The notes below the pieces were generated by a model. That model saw only the letters and a program-made list of their open reading frames with translations. It was not told the DNA's origin and searched no databases. Position numbers and translations under genes: made by a program. Of a stretch of DNA of 64,000 nt, positions 7,011-15,397 are shown one piece after another. The number at the start of each line of letters is the position of its first letter. Positions within the stretch are counted from its first letter, which is position 1. This DNA is from Polynucleobacter sp. Latsch14-2 (GTDB lineage: Bacteria; Pseudomonadota; Gammaproteobacteria; Burkholderiales; Burkholderiaceae): assembly GCF_018881925.1 (NCBI RefSeq), contig NZ_JACVPL010000001.1, forward strand, positions 1-64,000, in the 5' to 3' direction.

Positions 7011-7252
7011 CCCCTATTGATGACTTCACCAAGCAATCGCCTTGAATGACCATACTCTTCTCGTATTAATGCAATGCAGCGATTATTTACTACGTTGTTA
7101 ATTAGCTCCGCATCGCTTTCACATAAAAAAACTTCTTTTTGACAATCTAAGCAAAAGCGAACTCGACCGTCGGTACCTGTAGGCGTCATAGCGTCCCAGT
7201 TCGCTTTACAGCGAAAAGCGAAGGTACAGTTTCTGATGGTTATGTTGTTCAT
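7007..7252 (-). CDS. Small cysteine-rich protein
   Basis: The 81-residue protein has FRCKANWDAMTPT, then VRFCLDCQKEVFLC and a distal NRCIAL cysteine. The arrangement C...CxxCxxxxxxC...C suggests a zinc-binding fold. Similar small proteins with FCxxCxxxVyfC are widespread and uncharacterised in Proteobacteria. It is coupled by overlap to 6474-7010. Confidence 0.6.
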   Translation of the reverse strand: MNNITIRNCTFAFRCKANWDAMTPTGTDGRVRFCLDCQKEVFLCESDAELINNVVNNRCIALIREEYGHSRRLLGEVINRG

Positions 7253-7264
7253 GATTTCTGGTCC

Positions 7265-7837
7265 TTATAAGATTTCTAACCAGCCATGCTTACAAGATTT
7301 ACATTGGCGATTAGGTAAGGTTTTAGGGGGCTTGGGGGCGTCGAGCTCTAGTTGCAAGTGTGGCTTATGGCTTAAGACAATAATTTGTCTTTTTCCGCAC
7401 TTGGGGCAGAAGAGCTCTTCATCTCTCGACTTAGCTTTTTCGCTAAGAAAAAGAGCTTCTGTACTCATGCTCCCAATCCAGTCTGGGACTGGTGCCCACT
7501 GACAGGTAATGGAGAATGAGTCAATCTTTAACTTATTCCCTAAAAAAGAAATAGTGACTGTCTTGCCTGTTGGCTTGACTTTTAAAAAGGTAAGGATCAT
7601 CCCAAAGTCTGTGCTGACATAACCATGCCAATCCGCTTGTTCAACGACGCAGCGTGTCTGTACACCATGACTGCTAAAGACGGCTTCACCAAATAAAAAA
7701 GAAATATAAAAGTCATCTTCAATAATTCTTTTAGAAATGCCAACAAGAGTTGTTTTCCTACGCCGAGGTGCAACAGGCTTGAGCCTGGCTAAAGCTGCCA
7801 GAAACTCATTTGTGTCAATGACTAATTTTCCAGACAT
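7265..7837 (-). CDS. Unknown protein with C-terminal zinc ribbon, possibly clamp-like
   Basis: The 190-residue protein's C-terminal 40 residues carry CPKCGKRQ and CKSCKHGW, a clear four-cysteine zinc ribbon. The first about 115 residues alternate short beta strands (LVIDTNEFLAALARLKPV, VSTDFGMILTFLKVK, VTISFLGNKLKIDS). The order recalls one domain of a sliding clamp (DnaN fold), but no diagnostic motif is present, so this is a weak structural guess. It lies between other small genes on the same strand, 12 bp upstream of 7007-7252. Confidence 0.5.
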   Translation of the reverse strand: MSGKLVIDTNEFLAALARLKPVAPRRRKTTLVGISKRIIEDDFYISFLFGEAVFSSHGVQTRCVVEQADWHGYVSTDFGMILTFLKVKPTGKTVTISFLGNKLKIDSFSITCQWAPVPDWIGSMSTEALFLSEKAKSRDEELFCPKCGKRQIIVLSHKPHLQLELDAPKPPKTLPNRQCKSCKHGWLEIL

Positions 7838-7840
7838 GGC

Positions 7841-8191
7841 CTAGTGAACAGCCGTCTCAGTAGGTTTTTCGCCATCAAACAATTTATGAACTAAGTATTC
7901 TTTTTTATCAGTGGCTTTAATGAGGTAGTCATCAAAAGCATCTGGTCGATTGTCTTTATTCTCATTGTGTAAAAAGCACAAGCTGTAGGCCAAATTATCC
8001 GCATCATCACCATGAACTAAATAGGTTTCTGATTCGATGTGATCTACCACTCTCATTCCCCGGATGAATTCGGGTATATCTTTATCAGCAAAATTAATAT
8101 CTAATTTATCAACATCAAACCGCTTACTGCGGTAGATATTCCAGATATTAAATCGATAGCCTTCAATATAAGTGTAGTCACGCATACTCAA
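7841..8191 (-). CDS. Hypothetical acidic protein
   Basis: The 116-residue soluble protein is rich in Asp/Tyr, has no recognisable motif, and lies 3 bp upstream of 7265-7837 on the same strand. A tight operon is therefore likely. No signal peptide or membrane segment is visible. Confidence 0.5.
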   Translation of the reverse strand: MSMRDYTYIEGYRFNIWNIYRSKRFDVDKLDINFADKDIPEFIRGMRVVDHIESETYLVHGDDADNLAYSLCFLHNENKDNRPDAFDDYLIKATDKKEYLVHKLFDGEKPTETAVH

Positions 8192-8199
8192 TTCCTTTT

Positions 8200-8427
8200 T
8201 TATGAATTAATCTTGATGTAATTTTTTAGAAAGTCTTTTCGGGAATAAATGATGTAGGCCATTTCCCCTCGAATTTCATCAATACAAATCGCTTTAGAAA
8301 AAAACCGATCCATCGTTTTTAGTCTTGGTAAGCCAATTATTTTTGAAGCATCAATCATGCTTTGAAGTAAAAATGGGTCAGGTCTCAGTGACATGAGACA
8401 AATTACGAGAATGCTGGAAATAATCAT
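8200..8427 (-). CDS. Small hypothetical protein
   Basis: The 75-residue protein has a short hydrophobic N-terminus (about residues 2-13) and a basic C-terminal half ending in KNYIKINS. It overlaps the preceding gene by four bases (ATGA), which supports real translation. I can assign no function. Confidence 0.45.
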   Translation of the reverse strand: MIISSILVICLMSLRPDPFLLQSMIDASKIIGLPRLKTMDRFFSKAICIDEIRGEMAYIIYSRKDFLKNYIKINS

Positions 8428-8738
8428 CGCTTAGCCGGCGTATAACCTATACGGTTACCACTGTTATCAAAATAGTTCGTTACACCACTTGGCGCCTTAA
8501 CTTCATATCCAAGACGATTCCCGGTGTTGTCATAAACCCCATTTTTTGCACTGGCGTTATATGCGCTGTTGTCCATGTTGTATGGGCTATTGCGCATGTT
8601 ATATGGGGAATTCTCCATGTTATATGGACTGTTTTGCATGTTGTAAGGCGAGTTATCCAAGTTTGTTACTTGTGCAAAGCTCTTTTGTGCATATAGAGCG
8701 GCTTGGGCCAGCAAGAACAAGGTAATTAGAAATTTCAT
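8424..8738 (-). CDS. Exported NSPYNM-repeat protein
   Basis: The 104-residue protein has a clear signal peptide (FLITLFLLAQAALYAQKSFA) followed by four hexapeptide repeats of the type NSPYNM and a last NSAYNA. It ends in two copies of a YDNTGNRLGYE/YFDNSGNRIGYT motif. I used the ATG at 8738 because it begins the signal peptide and follows GGGGGTGG; a longer frame adds only an unlikely N-terminal extension. Repeats of this type are probably an extracytoplasmic structural or carbohydrate-interacting surface. Function unknown. Confidence 0.65.
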   Translation of the reverse strand: MKFLITLFLLAQAALYAQKSFAQVTNLDNSPYNMQNSPYNMENSPYNMRNSPYNMDNSAYNASAKNGVYDNTGNRLGYEVKAPSGVTNYFDNSGNRIGYTPAKR

Positions 8739-8815
8739 GACCACCCCCTTTAAGTTATTGGAATGGTCAGAATACAAATCCAAAGGCTCACCAGATGAGC
8801 CCAAAGACTAATAAT

Positions 8816-8830
8816 GTCCTTTTAAAGGAC
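8816..8830. promoter_or_regulatory. Palindrome GTCCTTTTAAAGGAC in the divergent promoter region
   Basis: This perfect member of the 15-bp palindrome family lies between the NSPYNM gene and the restriction locus, 57 bp before the latter's start. It is the only copy in front of genes rather than near an attachment site, which argues that the family is a protein-binding site. Confidence 0.5.
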
Positions 8831-8887
8831 AAAATTTGTTACCGACAGTTTGATTGCTCTCGCATATTCGGAGCAAAATGGTAGAAA

Positions 8888-10582
8888 TTGAACTTAAAAG
8901 GTATCAAATTGCAAAGAATACCCAACCCCGTATCTGACTTAGACATAATTTTGCGTGTCTATAGAGAAATTTACGAAGTCCTTGGCCAGCATCGCAGTTT
9001 TGGCTTGGATGATATTTCTAAGGCTATGATTTCGAGGAATAACGTCACATCCCAAGGCGCTATTGGTAAGGAGGCTCTTTTAAGGTCTACTCGAGAAGAT
9101 CGCAGTCGAGATCCAATCTATAACCAATCTAAGATGTATGCTGAAATTTTCAGAACTTTTGGCTGGATGCAGTCCACTTCAAGTAAGCTAACTTATGAGT
9201 TTTCATTGCTAGGCGAATATGTTGCTCTGGCAAAAAATCCCGCCGCTATATTAAAAGAGTGCTTACTTGGCATTGCCTACCCTAATGAGGTTTTAGGAGT
9301 GCAAAGCGAACAGACGGTCAGAGTTATTGCTGGAATAGTTCTAGCAATGGATGGGCTTGGAACAATTACAAGGGATGAGGTAATGGCCGGCCCTATGAGT
9401 ATTGCGGATGATAGTGATCCCAAAGCGTTTAAACAAATGGTTTTAGAGATTGCCGATTGCAGGAAAACCGCTGGCGCCCTGAATACTAGGATTGATGAGA
9501 TATCAAGGCGAAGAAAAATTTCTAGAAGTCCAACCATGGAAAACTATACTCGTATACCAATGGCCTCTTTACTTTGGTCAGGCTGGGGCGAAAAAATCGG
9601 CCGTAAGGCAATACACATTACAGATGCAGGACGTCTAACAGCAAAGCGTTTACGGTTATCCGCAGACTATCGATTGAACAGTTTTAATGCCCTATCGGAT
9701 GAAATCAAACCAAGTTTTATTAGGTGGACATTTTATTCAATGCTTAGAAGGGCGGGCTTTAATCTTGATCCAGTGATGGAGCTGTTTGAGTTTTCTAAAA
9801 AGGAGTTAGAAAGCCACAACATTTCAACTAAACAAGATATATTTTTCTCTCCATTTCAGCAATTGTCCCAAGATACGCTGGCCAAATGGGTCCCAGAATT
9901 AATTCGAGATTTTAAAGATGGTAGTTTTGTAGATGACCTAGGACATGTGCCTGCTCTTGCTCCTGCGGCTGAAAGAGAAAGGCCTAAATTAATTTTTTCG
10001 ATTACTGATCAAGATATTGAGGCGTCTGGAACATTTGCAAATTTAAAGAATCAAATACAAGAGATGCTGGCAATATCAGGAAATATTGACGATGCCGTAA
10101 GTATGCTTTTTAAAAAATTCAGCGGAGAAAATAAAGATATTTTCTACCCACTAGTTGCTAATTTATTTTCAGTTCTTGGGTTAGATTGTCGGGTATCTCG
10201 TGGAGGCCAAAATTATGAAAGGGCCGATGCAATAATTTTAGATAAAGAGAAAAGCATTCCCATAGAAATTAAGTCTCCCGGAGAAGAAACCGAAATTTCA
10301 GTCAAAGGAGTGCGTCAGGCATTAGAAAATAAAATTATCTTTCTATCACGTAAAAGCTATCCAACAGATCGAGAGACTACATCATTAGTGGTGGGTTTTA
10401 ATCCGCCAAATGATAGATCTGAGGTTCACGAGCTTATAGATGATATTTGGAATGCATTTGATATTAGAGTAGGTGTTGTGGATTTTAGGTCGTTACTCAT
10501 GATGGCGGTGAGCGCTATTTCTTCTGGAAAAAAGATTGATATTAAAAATCTTGGATTGCTGAAAGGGGTCATCAGTGTCTAA
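8888..10582 (+). CDS. Putative restriction nuclease subunit with C-terminal PD-(D/E)XK domain
   Basis: The 564-residue protein has a largely helical N-terminal part that looks like winged-helix or target-recognition modules. From about residue 395 comes a nuclease-like domain. VSRGGQNYERADAIIL, then PIEIK, gives the D447...E460-x-K462 signature of PD-(D/E)XK enzymes. The last about 130 residues are clearly paralogous to the end of the next protein (VSRxGxN..R.D.IIL and PN.RSE....I.DI). With two methyltransferases adjacent, the likely role is the cutting subunit of a type II-like restriction system. A TTG start is used. It overlaps the next gene by 8 bp. Confidence 0.75.
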   Translation: MNLKGIKLQRIPNPVSDLDIILRVYREIYEVLGQHRSFGLDDISKAMISRNNVTSQGAIGKEALLRSTREDRSRDPIYNQSKMYAEIFRTFGWMQSTSSKLTYEFSLLGEYVALAKNPAAILKECLLGIAYPNEVLGVQSEQTVRVIAGIVLAMDGLGTITRDEVMAGPMSIADDSDPKAFKQMVLEIADCRKTAGALNTRIDEISRRRKISRSPTMENYTRIPMASLLWSGWGEKIGRKAIHITDAGRLTAKRLRLSADYRLNSFNALSDEIKPSFIRWTFYSMLRRAGFNLDPVMELFEFSKKELESHNISTKQDIFFSPFQQLSQDTLAKWVPELIRDFKDGSFVDDLGHVPALAPAAERERPKLIFSITDQDIEASGTFANLKNQIQEMLAISGNIDDAVSMLFKKFSGENKDIFYPLVANLFSVLGLDCRVSRGGQNYERADAIILDKEKSIPIEIKSPGEETEISVKGVRQALENKIIFLSRKSYPTDRETTSLVVGFNPPNDRSEVHELIDDIWNAFDIRVGVVDFRSLLMMAVSAISSGKKIDIKNLGLLKGVISV

Positions 10583-11645
10583 ATTTTTGACTCAGCAAGA
10601 ATCAACACGAACAGGGAGATATTTAGCCGAAGGGTTGAAGCCCATTAAAATTACATATGCACCTGGCGCCTTATCAAGCATATTATTTAAAGGTGGATTG
10701 GAGCGGGAGGCTACATGTCTAAGGTGTGCAGATACTCCATGTGCTTTATTTAGCGAGGAAGAAGTGGCCCCCAATGGTTTAGAAGGCTTCCCCGCCGATA
10801 AAAGTTTGAATGTTTGTGCAATAAATGCCATTAATATTGATTCTGTGAGTGGGGCGCCATCAATAAATTCGGAGCTATGTTTTTTGTGCGGCGTTTGTGC
10901 TTCAAGATGTCCGACCGGCGCTATTACCCTTTCTGCAGCTGGCGGAGCTGCTGTTAATGATAGCCTGGCCGAGGGTTATATCGAGAGCGTTATAAAAAAT
11001 GAAAAAAGAGAAAACGATACGCGTGAGCTTTTTGTGGGCATACAAAAAGAGGGGTTGGCTTTAATTGAGTCCGACCAACTTGTGCAGCATATATTTAAAA
11101 GAATGCTCGACTCTTGGAGGGTTGCTGGCGATCGATTCCCCAATTTTCTTGCTAGAAACCTTTTAATTGGCGCAGGACTAAATGCCTCAGTATCTAGGAA
11201 AGGAAATAATCATATGCGTATGGATATCATTCTTTCCGGAAAAGATATTAAAGGGATCGCCGAAGTTGAGTTTGGCCAGGAGGCCGTGTTAGATGCGCCG
11301 CGAGATATTCTAGATGCCCTAGCAATACTAATAGCTCGTTATGATTGGTCTGCACAAGATATTAAGGCGCTAATTATTTCTGATGTTTTGCCGAATAAGC
11401 GATCTGAGTATTGGCACATTATTCAGGATATTAAGAATGTCTTGAACATAAAGGTTGGTACCGTAACTATTTTTACATTAATGCTCGCCAATTGGATGCA
11501 TATTCCAGTCGAGCTTAATGATGCCGATGATTTTTATATCGATAGAGAAACTGGTTCATACAGAGCCGCAGTGCTTGAGAAGTTTATTGGCCGCCCTTTA
11601 AATCTAGAGAATTCTGCTCATCCTCAGATAGATTTTCTGAAATAG
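10575..11645 (+). CDS. Ferredoxin-domain protein with a degenerate nuclease domain (partner subunit)
   Basis: The 356-residue protein has two parts. Residues about 45-120 form a 2[4Fe-4S] ferredoxin-like domain, with C48, C51, C56 and C81 (followed by AINAI) and C102, C105, C108 and C112 in CFLCGVCASRCPTGAI. Residues about 165-345 are a paralogue of the nuclease domain of the preceding protein (VSRKGNNHMRMDIIL, D217), but the expected E-x-K is E230-V-E232. It therefore probably binds DNA or the partner rather than cutting. The GTG start lies inside the upstream gene, after GAAAGGGG, indicating coupled, perhaps equimolar, synthesis. A ferredoxin fused to a restriction-type domain is unusual. 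Confidence 0.75.
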   Translation: MSKFLTQQESTRTGRYLAEGLKPIKITYAPGALSSILFKGGLEREATCLRCADTPCALFSEEEVAPNGLEGFPADKSLNVCAINAINIDSVSGAPSINSELCFLCGVCASRCPTGAITLSAAGGAAVNDSLAEGYIESVIKNEKRENDTRELFVGIQKEGLALIESDQLVQHIFKRMLDSWRVAGDRFPNFLARNLLIGAGLNASVSRKGNNHMRMDIILSGKDIKGIAEVEFGQEAVLDAPRDILDALAILIARYDWSAQDIKALIISDVLPNKRSEYWHIIQDIKNVLNIKVGTVTIFTLMLANWMHIPVELNDADDFYIDRETGSYRAAVLEKFIGRPLNLENSAHPQIDFLK

Positions 11646-12435
11646 TGTTTTTTAAATCCTCACTTTCAGCATATTTAATGCTGCTAAGTCTAGATGTCGC
11701 TATCTCTATGTATGCTGGATTTAATTCGAATCCAATAAAGTGACGTCCATTAAATTTTGAGGCAACACACTCCGATCCGCTTCCTGCGAATGGAATCAGT
11801 ATGATTTCATCCTTGTTAGAGAAATGCTTAACTATTCTGTTGGATATAGAAAGAGGTTTTTGAGTTGGATGATCTACCTTTTCATCTTTGAATCTTCTGC
11901 CTGCTAATACGGGGAAGCTCCATACATCCCCAGCCATTCTTCCTTCGGGGTTTGGCTGCCATACTTTGCCATTTTTAGTAATTTTGTGTTTTAGCCTCTC
12001 AGTACTTTTATAAGGCTCTCTAATTGGGTGGTATGTGAATTCCTTCCCCTTAGAAAACCACAATAAAGGCTCATAGTGGGCTGAGAGAGTTTTTGTATAG
12101 CCAGAAAAGCCATTTTCATAGTGCCAAATAATCTGCCTACGATAATCGAGGCCAATTTCATACATATGACATTGGAGCCAGCACAAATGATGGTGAATGC
12201 CATATACAAAAATACTTCCGCCCGGCTTCAAAACTCGCTTGCATTCATTGAGCCATTCTTTAGACCAGCTTAGCCATTCAAGCTTTTTTGATGCCTCTTT
12301 CCATTCTCCAAAATCTTTGTTTAGATTATAAGGAGGGTCAGCAATTACTAAATCTATGGAGTTATCTGGAATTTTCTTAATTCCAATAATGCAATCCCCA
12401 TTAGTAATCTGATTTAAATATTTTTTTTGGATCAT
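11584..12435 (-). CDS. DNA methyltransferase, beta-class order (DPPY first)
   Basis: The 283-residue enzyme transfers a methyl group from S-adenosylmethionine to an exocyclic amino group of adenine (or cytosine N4). Motif IV IADPPYNLN (D33-Y36) comes first and motif I FAGSGSECVA near residue 215 last, the beta-class order. HPTQKP lies before motif I, as usual. The last 62 bp overlap tail-to-tail with the end of the Fe-S nuclease gene. It lies 6 bp downstream of the second methyltransferase in a three-gene minus-strand operon. Confidence 0.88.
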   Translation of the reverse strand: MIQKKYLNQITNGDCIIGIKKIPDNSIDLVIADPPYNLNKDFGEWKEASKKLEWLSWSKEWLNECKRVLKPGGSIFVYGIHHHLCWLQCHMYEIGLDYRRQIIWHYENGFSGYTKTLSAHYEPLLWFSKGKEFTYHPIREPYKSTERLKHKITKNGKVWQPNPEGRMAGDVWSFPVLAGRRFKDEKVDHPTQKPLSISNRIVKHFSNKDEIILIPFAGSGSECVASKFNGRHFIGFELNPAYIEIATSRLSSIKYAESEDLKNTISENLSEDEQNSLDLKGGQ

Positions 12436-12441
12436 TTTTAC

Positions 12442-13392
12442 TTAAGACTTTTTAACATTTTGTAATATCACCAAATATTGATGATGAATATTTGGGACAT
12501 AAGCGTATGGATACCCATAAGGGAAAATGCGTTTATGGCGTTGATACAAAACTGTGATTCCGCGCAATTCAAGTTGGTATTTTGAAAGGGCATTTGCGAT
12601 ATCAGCATGAAACATAACGAAGCGTGATTTATCTCGGAAGTCGCTAACAATTACCACCATATGTTTTTTAGGCTTTAGAGCTTTGCTTGCTCCCCCTAAG
12701 ATTTTTGCCAGCTCTTCCAAAAAGTCGTCATATTTTTCGATATTGCCGAGATCTCGTTTGTCATCACTATATTTGGTATCTAAATCTTGCTCTACCCTTT
12801 CTTGTTTTGCTTTATGGTCAACCTTATGGAGAATGTTCCAATATGGTGGGCTTGTGACAATTAAATCTAAAGAATTTTCATCAAGCTTTTTTATAAGTAA
12901 TCTTGCGTCGCCAACTTTCACATCTTGTTTCTCAATCGCGCTTGGTTCTCCAGGGACCTCTAGCGCTAACCTCTTTTTTGTAAGGGCTACATATTTAGGA
13001 TTTAGCTCAAAGCCAATTCCTTTTCTTCCCTCGATAGCACAAGCCTTAAGAGTTGACCCTACGCCGGCAAAAGGATCTAAAACAGTTTCACCTTTTTTTG
13101 TAAAGAAGCGCACAAGTCTACTGACATCCGTAAAAGAAAAAGGCGCAGGGTGTTGGCGTTCAATTTGGGCATCTGGATGATTCGCTCCAAGTCCTCGTTG
13201 GTTCCATACTGAAATTGTTTCAGGGAGCCATTCAGTAGAAGTTAGATCATTTAAGGCGTTACGGGGGTCTACTGTTTTAGGAAGCTTAATTTCAGCATCA
13301 TCATTTGCTTCAGGCTTTGGCACTTTTCTTTTGGCCTTAGACTTAATAATTTCATCAGCAGGCTCATTAACAATTTTTTTTGTTTTAGTCAT
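12442..13392 (-). CDS. DNA methyltransferase, TSPPYWN type
   Basis: The 316-residue enzyme has the AdoMet-binding motif I LDPFAGVGST (about 105-114) with IGFELNPKY after it, and the catalytic motif IV TSPPYW (180-185). SPPY is most often seen in N4-cytosine methyltransferases, but N6-adenine activity is possible. A lysine-rich N-terminal tail of about 40 residues has no counterpart in the usual domain. Two different methyltransferases in one locus often modify the two strands of an asymmetric recognition site. The start overlaps the upstream regulator by 8 bp. Confidence 0.88.
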   Translation of the reverse strand: MTKTKKIVNEPADEIIKSKAKRKVPKPEANDDAEIKLPKTVDPRNALNDLTSTEWLPETISVWNQRGLGANHPDAQIERQHPAPFSFTDVSRLVRFFTKKGETVLDPFAGVGSTLKACAIEGRKGIGFELNPKYVALTKKRLALEVPGEPSAIEKQDVKVGDARLLIKKLDENSLDLIVTSPPYWNILHKVDHKAKQERVEQDLDTKYSDDKRDLGNIEKYDDFLEELAKILGGASKALKPKKHMVVIVSDFRDKSRFVMFHADIANALSKYQLELRGITVLYQRHKRIFPYGYPYAYVPNIHHQYLVILQNVKKS

Positions 13393-13675
13393 TTTTATCT
13401 TTTAAAGTTTTTGTGTTGCTATTTGCATTCTTTCGCCAATGTTGAATAACTTGATTTAGCTCTTGTTCATCCAGCATGCAAAGCAAATCAAGCACTGCTC
13501 TCATTCCTGTGGGGGAGTTTGTGCCTCGGAGGTACTCCAAATAAGTTCTGCTAGATATGCCAAGTCGTTCGGCCATTGCCGCCTGACTAATTCTTAAGCG
13601 TTCTTTAGCCTCTATGCGGTGATGTATTTCGCGTAGAAGGCCATTTAAAGGAATACAGTTATTTTTACTATTCAT
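13385..13675 (-). CDS. XRE-family HTH regulator (controller-like)
   Basis: The 96-residue protein contains one helix-turn-helix (ISQAAMAERLGISSRTYLEY, about residues 29-48), followed by an RGTNSP turn typical of XRE/C-protein regulators. It is the first gene of the methyltransferase operon, as controller proteins of restriction-modification systems often are, and probably times methylase and nuclease expression. The upstream AT-rich stretch (TAATGTACATATAAT near 13692) may hold its operator and promoter. Confidence 0.8.
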   Translation of the reverse strand: MNSKNNCIPLNGLLREIHHRIEAKERLRISQAAMAERLGISSRTYLEYLRGTNSPTGMRAVLDLLCMLDEQELNQVIQHWRKNANSNTKTLKDKND

Positions 13676-13831
13676 ACATAATATTGCTAATAATGTACAT
13701 ATAATAGCATAACTTATTAAACCAAAGGGACCCTTAAAACTTTAATTTACGAAGTGGAAAATCTGGGGTTGCTGATCAAAAATTTAGAAACTAAACTAAT
13801 TTAGATAAGATAAAACTCATAAAGTGAGCCA

Positions 13832-15106
13832 GTGAACAAAAGTTCAATTACTAAGCTATATGACCTAGAACTAATCCCCTCACCCCAGCCGGAATTCCAA
13901 CCCACAGCCCTAAGCCAGCTCAAATATGCAGAGCCCACAGAGCTTTATCTGCGTGATGGCGAAGTGGTTATCCACCGCAGACCCGGAAGTCCACTTTGGC
14001 ATTGCCGTTTTAGATTGCAAGATGGCTCATGGCATCGTCAGACTACCCGCCAAGCCAGTATTGAACACGCAGTACGAATGGCTTGCGATCTTTACGATGA
14101 AACCAGATTTCGCCAAAGACTGGGGCTTGCACAAAAGTCACCCACGTTTGCAGAAATTGCACACGCCACTCTCTACTCAATGCGGCAAGACTTGGATGTG
14201 GGAATAGGAAAAAGTGTCTACGGTAGCTACATCACCTGTATTGAGAAATACTTTCTACCTTACTTTGGTGACAAAAGACTAGAAGAGATAACCTACACAG
14301 ATGTGCATGAGTTTGAGGTTTGGCGAAATAGACAAATGAACAAGGTGCCCAGAGCCAGCACCTTAATGAACTTTGCCAGTGCTTGGACTAAGTTACAGCT
14401 CGTAGCGATTAGCAAGGGCTGGATCAGCGAACGAGTAGCTATTCCCAAACTCACAGCTAGAGGGCAGAAAGGTAAAACCCGCCCAGCATTTACACGTGAA
14501 GAGGTTGATCGCTTGTTGGAGTTTATGGAGCCATGGATTAAGCAAGGCAGATTAGAGATTGAGCATGAGACTCGCCCTTTACTACGTGACTATATAGAGA
14601 TGCTTTTATATACAGGCATGCGCCATGGCACTGAGGCACTGAATATCTGCTGGAACAATATTGAGTGGCATACACAAGGTGATAAGAAATATCTACGTAT
14701 ATGGGTAGATGGTAAGACTGGCGGGCGTTGGCTTATTGCTAAACATAAAGCAGTAGATGTGCTCAAACGGTTACACAGTAGGCAAAGGGCTGTGTGGGAT
14801 ATTCCATTTGATCGCCTATTTGAGACTCGTTGTCCAGAGAGAATCTTTGTATTTGCTAATGGTCATCAGCCTATGCGTATTGATGGAGCGTTCAAGCGAT
14901 TGATGCGGGATAGTGGTTTGGGATTGAGCCACGATGGACAGATGCGTACCTTGTATTCACTTAGACATACCTACGCCACCTTAGAGCTACTTGAGAACAA
15001 GACTGATATACATACGCTATCTAAGCAGATGGGAAATAGTGCCGCCATGATTGATCGTCATTACAGCAAGTTGACGGCAACGATGGCGGCGGATAGGTTG
15101 GCTTGA
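13832..15106 (+). CDS. Tyrosine-family site-specific integrase
   Basis: The 424-residue protein has an N-terminal arm-binding part, a SAM-like core-binding domain (about 104-205, TFAEIAHATLYSMRQ) and a catalytic domain. Visible catalytic residues are R264 (LLYTGMRHGTEAL), K295, R378 in LYSLRHTYAT and the nucleophile Y411 (IDRHYSKL). Y375 stands where many members have His, a variant seen in phage integrases. The GTG start lacks an obvious ribosome site. It is the best candidate for integrating the island, and perhaps neighbouring units, into tRNA-Phe, although it lies in the middle of the island rather than next to an end. Confidence 0.92.
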   Translation: MNKSSITKLYDLELIPSPQPEFQPTALSQLKYAEPTELYLRDGEVVIHRRPGSPLWHCRFRLQDGSWHRQTTRQASIEHAVRMACDLYDETRFRQRLGLAQKSPTFAEIAHATLYSMRQDLDVGIGKSVYGSYITCIEKYFLPYFGDKRLEEITYTDVHEFEVWRNRQMNKVPRASTLMNFASAWTKLQLVAISKGWISERVAIPKLTARGQKGKTRPAFTREEVDRLLEFMEPWIKQGRLEIEHETRPLLRDYIEMLLYTGMRHGTEALNICWNNIEWHTQGDKKYLRIWVDGKTGGRWLIAKHKAVDVLKRLHSRQRAVWDIPFDRLFETRCPERIFVFANGHQPMRIDGAFKRLMRDSGLGLSHDGQMRTLYSLRHTYATLELLENKTDIHTLSKQMGNSAAMIDRHYSKLTATMAADRLA

Positions 15107-15108
15107 GT

Positions 15109-15137
15109 ACCAAGCGCCTTTTTAAAGGACGCTTGGT
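15109..15137. terminator. Hairpin after the integrase gene
   Basis: ACCAAGCG (15109-15116) pairs with CGCTTGGT (15130-15137) around a core that resembles the 15-bp palindrome family (GCCTTTTTAAAGGAC, 15116-15130). It lies 3 bp after the integrase stop, followed by ATTTTG, so it probably terminates in both directions. Whether the core resemblance means a shared protein site is open. Confidence 0.55.
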
Positions 15138-15175
15138 ATTTTGACTAGTCATTTTTTACTTCCACTTAATATTTA

Positions 15176-15361
15176 CTAGGCCGGTTCTAGCAAATCTTCT
15201 TTAACGCTGTTAATGCTGATCTTGTAATCAACTACATCACTATCATTTATAGCATCAAAGATTTCTGCATAAGCATCATCTTTAGCTTGTCTTGATGAGG
15301 GTGACATAACTAAAAGATCATAGGTGGCGTACAACTTAGCCTGAACGCGATAGTATTTCAT
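15176..15361 (-). CDS. Small protein, first of two related small ORFs
   Basis: The 61-residue protein begins KYYRVQAKLYATYDLLVMSP, with a later SSRQAKDDAY. I chose the ATG at 15361 because AAGGAA precedes it; a longer frame has no ribosome site. The shape, a beta strand, turn, 'V.A.S...A' and helix, resembles the 49-residue product at 19486-19635 and small DpnD/PcfM-like proteins of mobile elements. Both genes have the same 19-bp palindromic element upstream. Confidence 0.55.
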   Translation of the reverse strand: MKYYRVQAKLYATYDLLVMSPSSRQAKDDAYAEIFDAINDSDVVDYKISINSVKEDLLEPA

Positions 15362-15397
15362 TTCAATTCCTTTATATTTAGGTAATAACAAAACAAG

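Noticed and set aside
13832..15106. Intact prophage
   Set aside because: No capsid, terminase, portal or lysis genes are present in the island.
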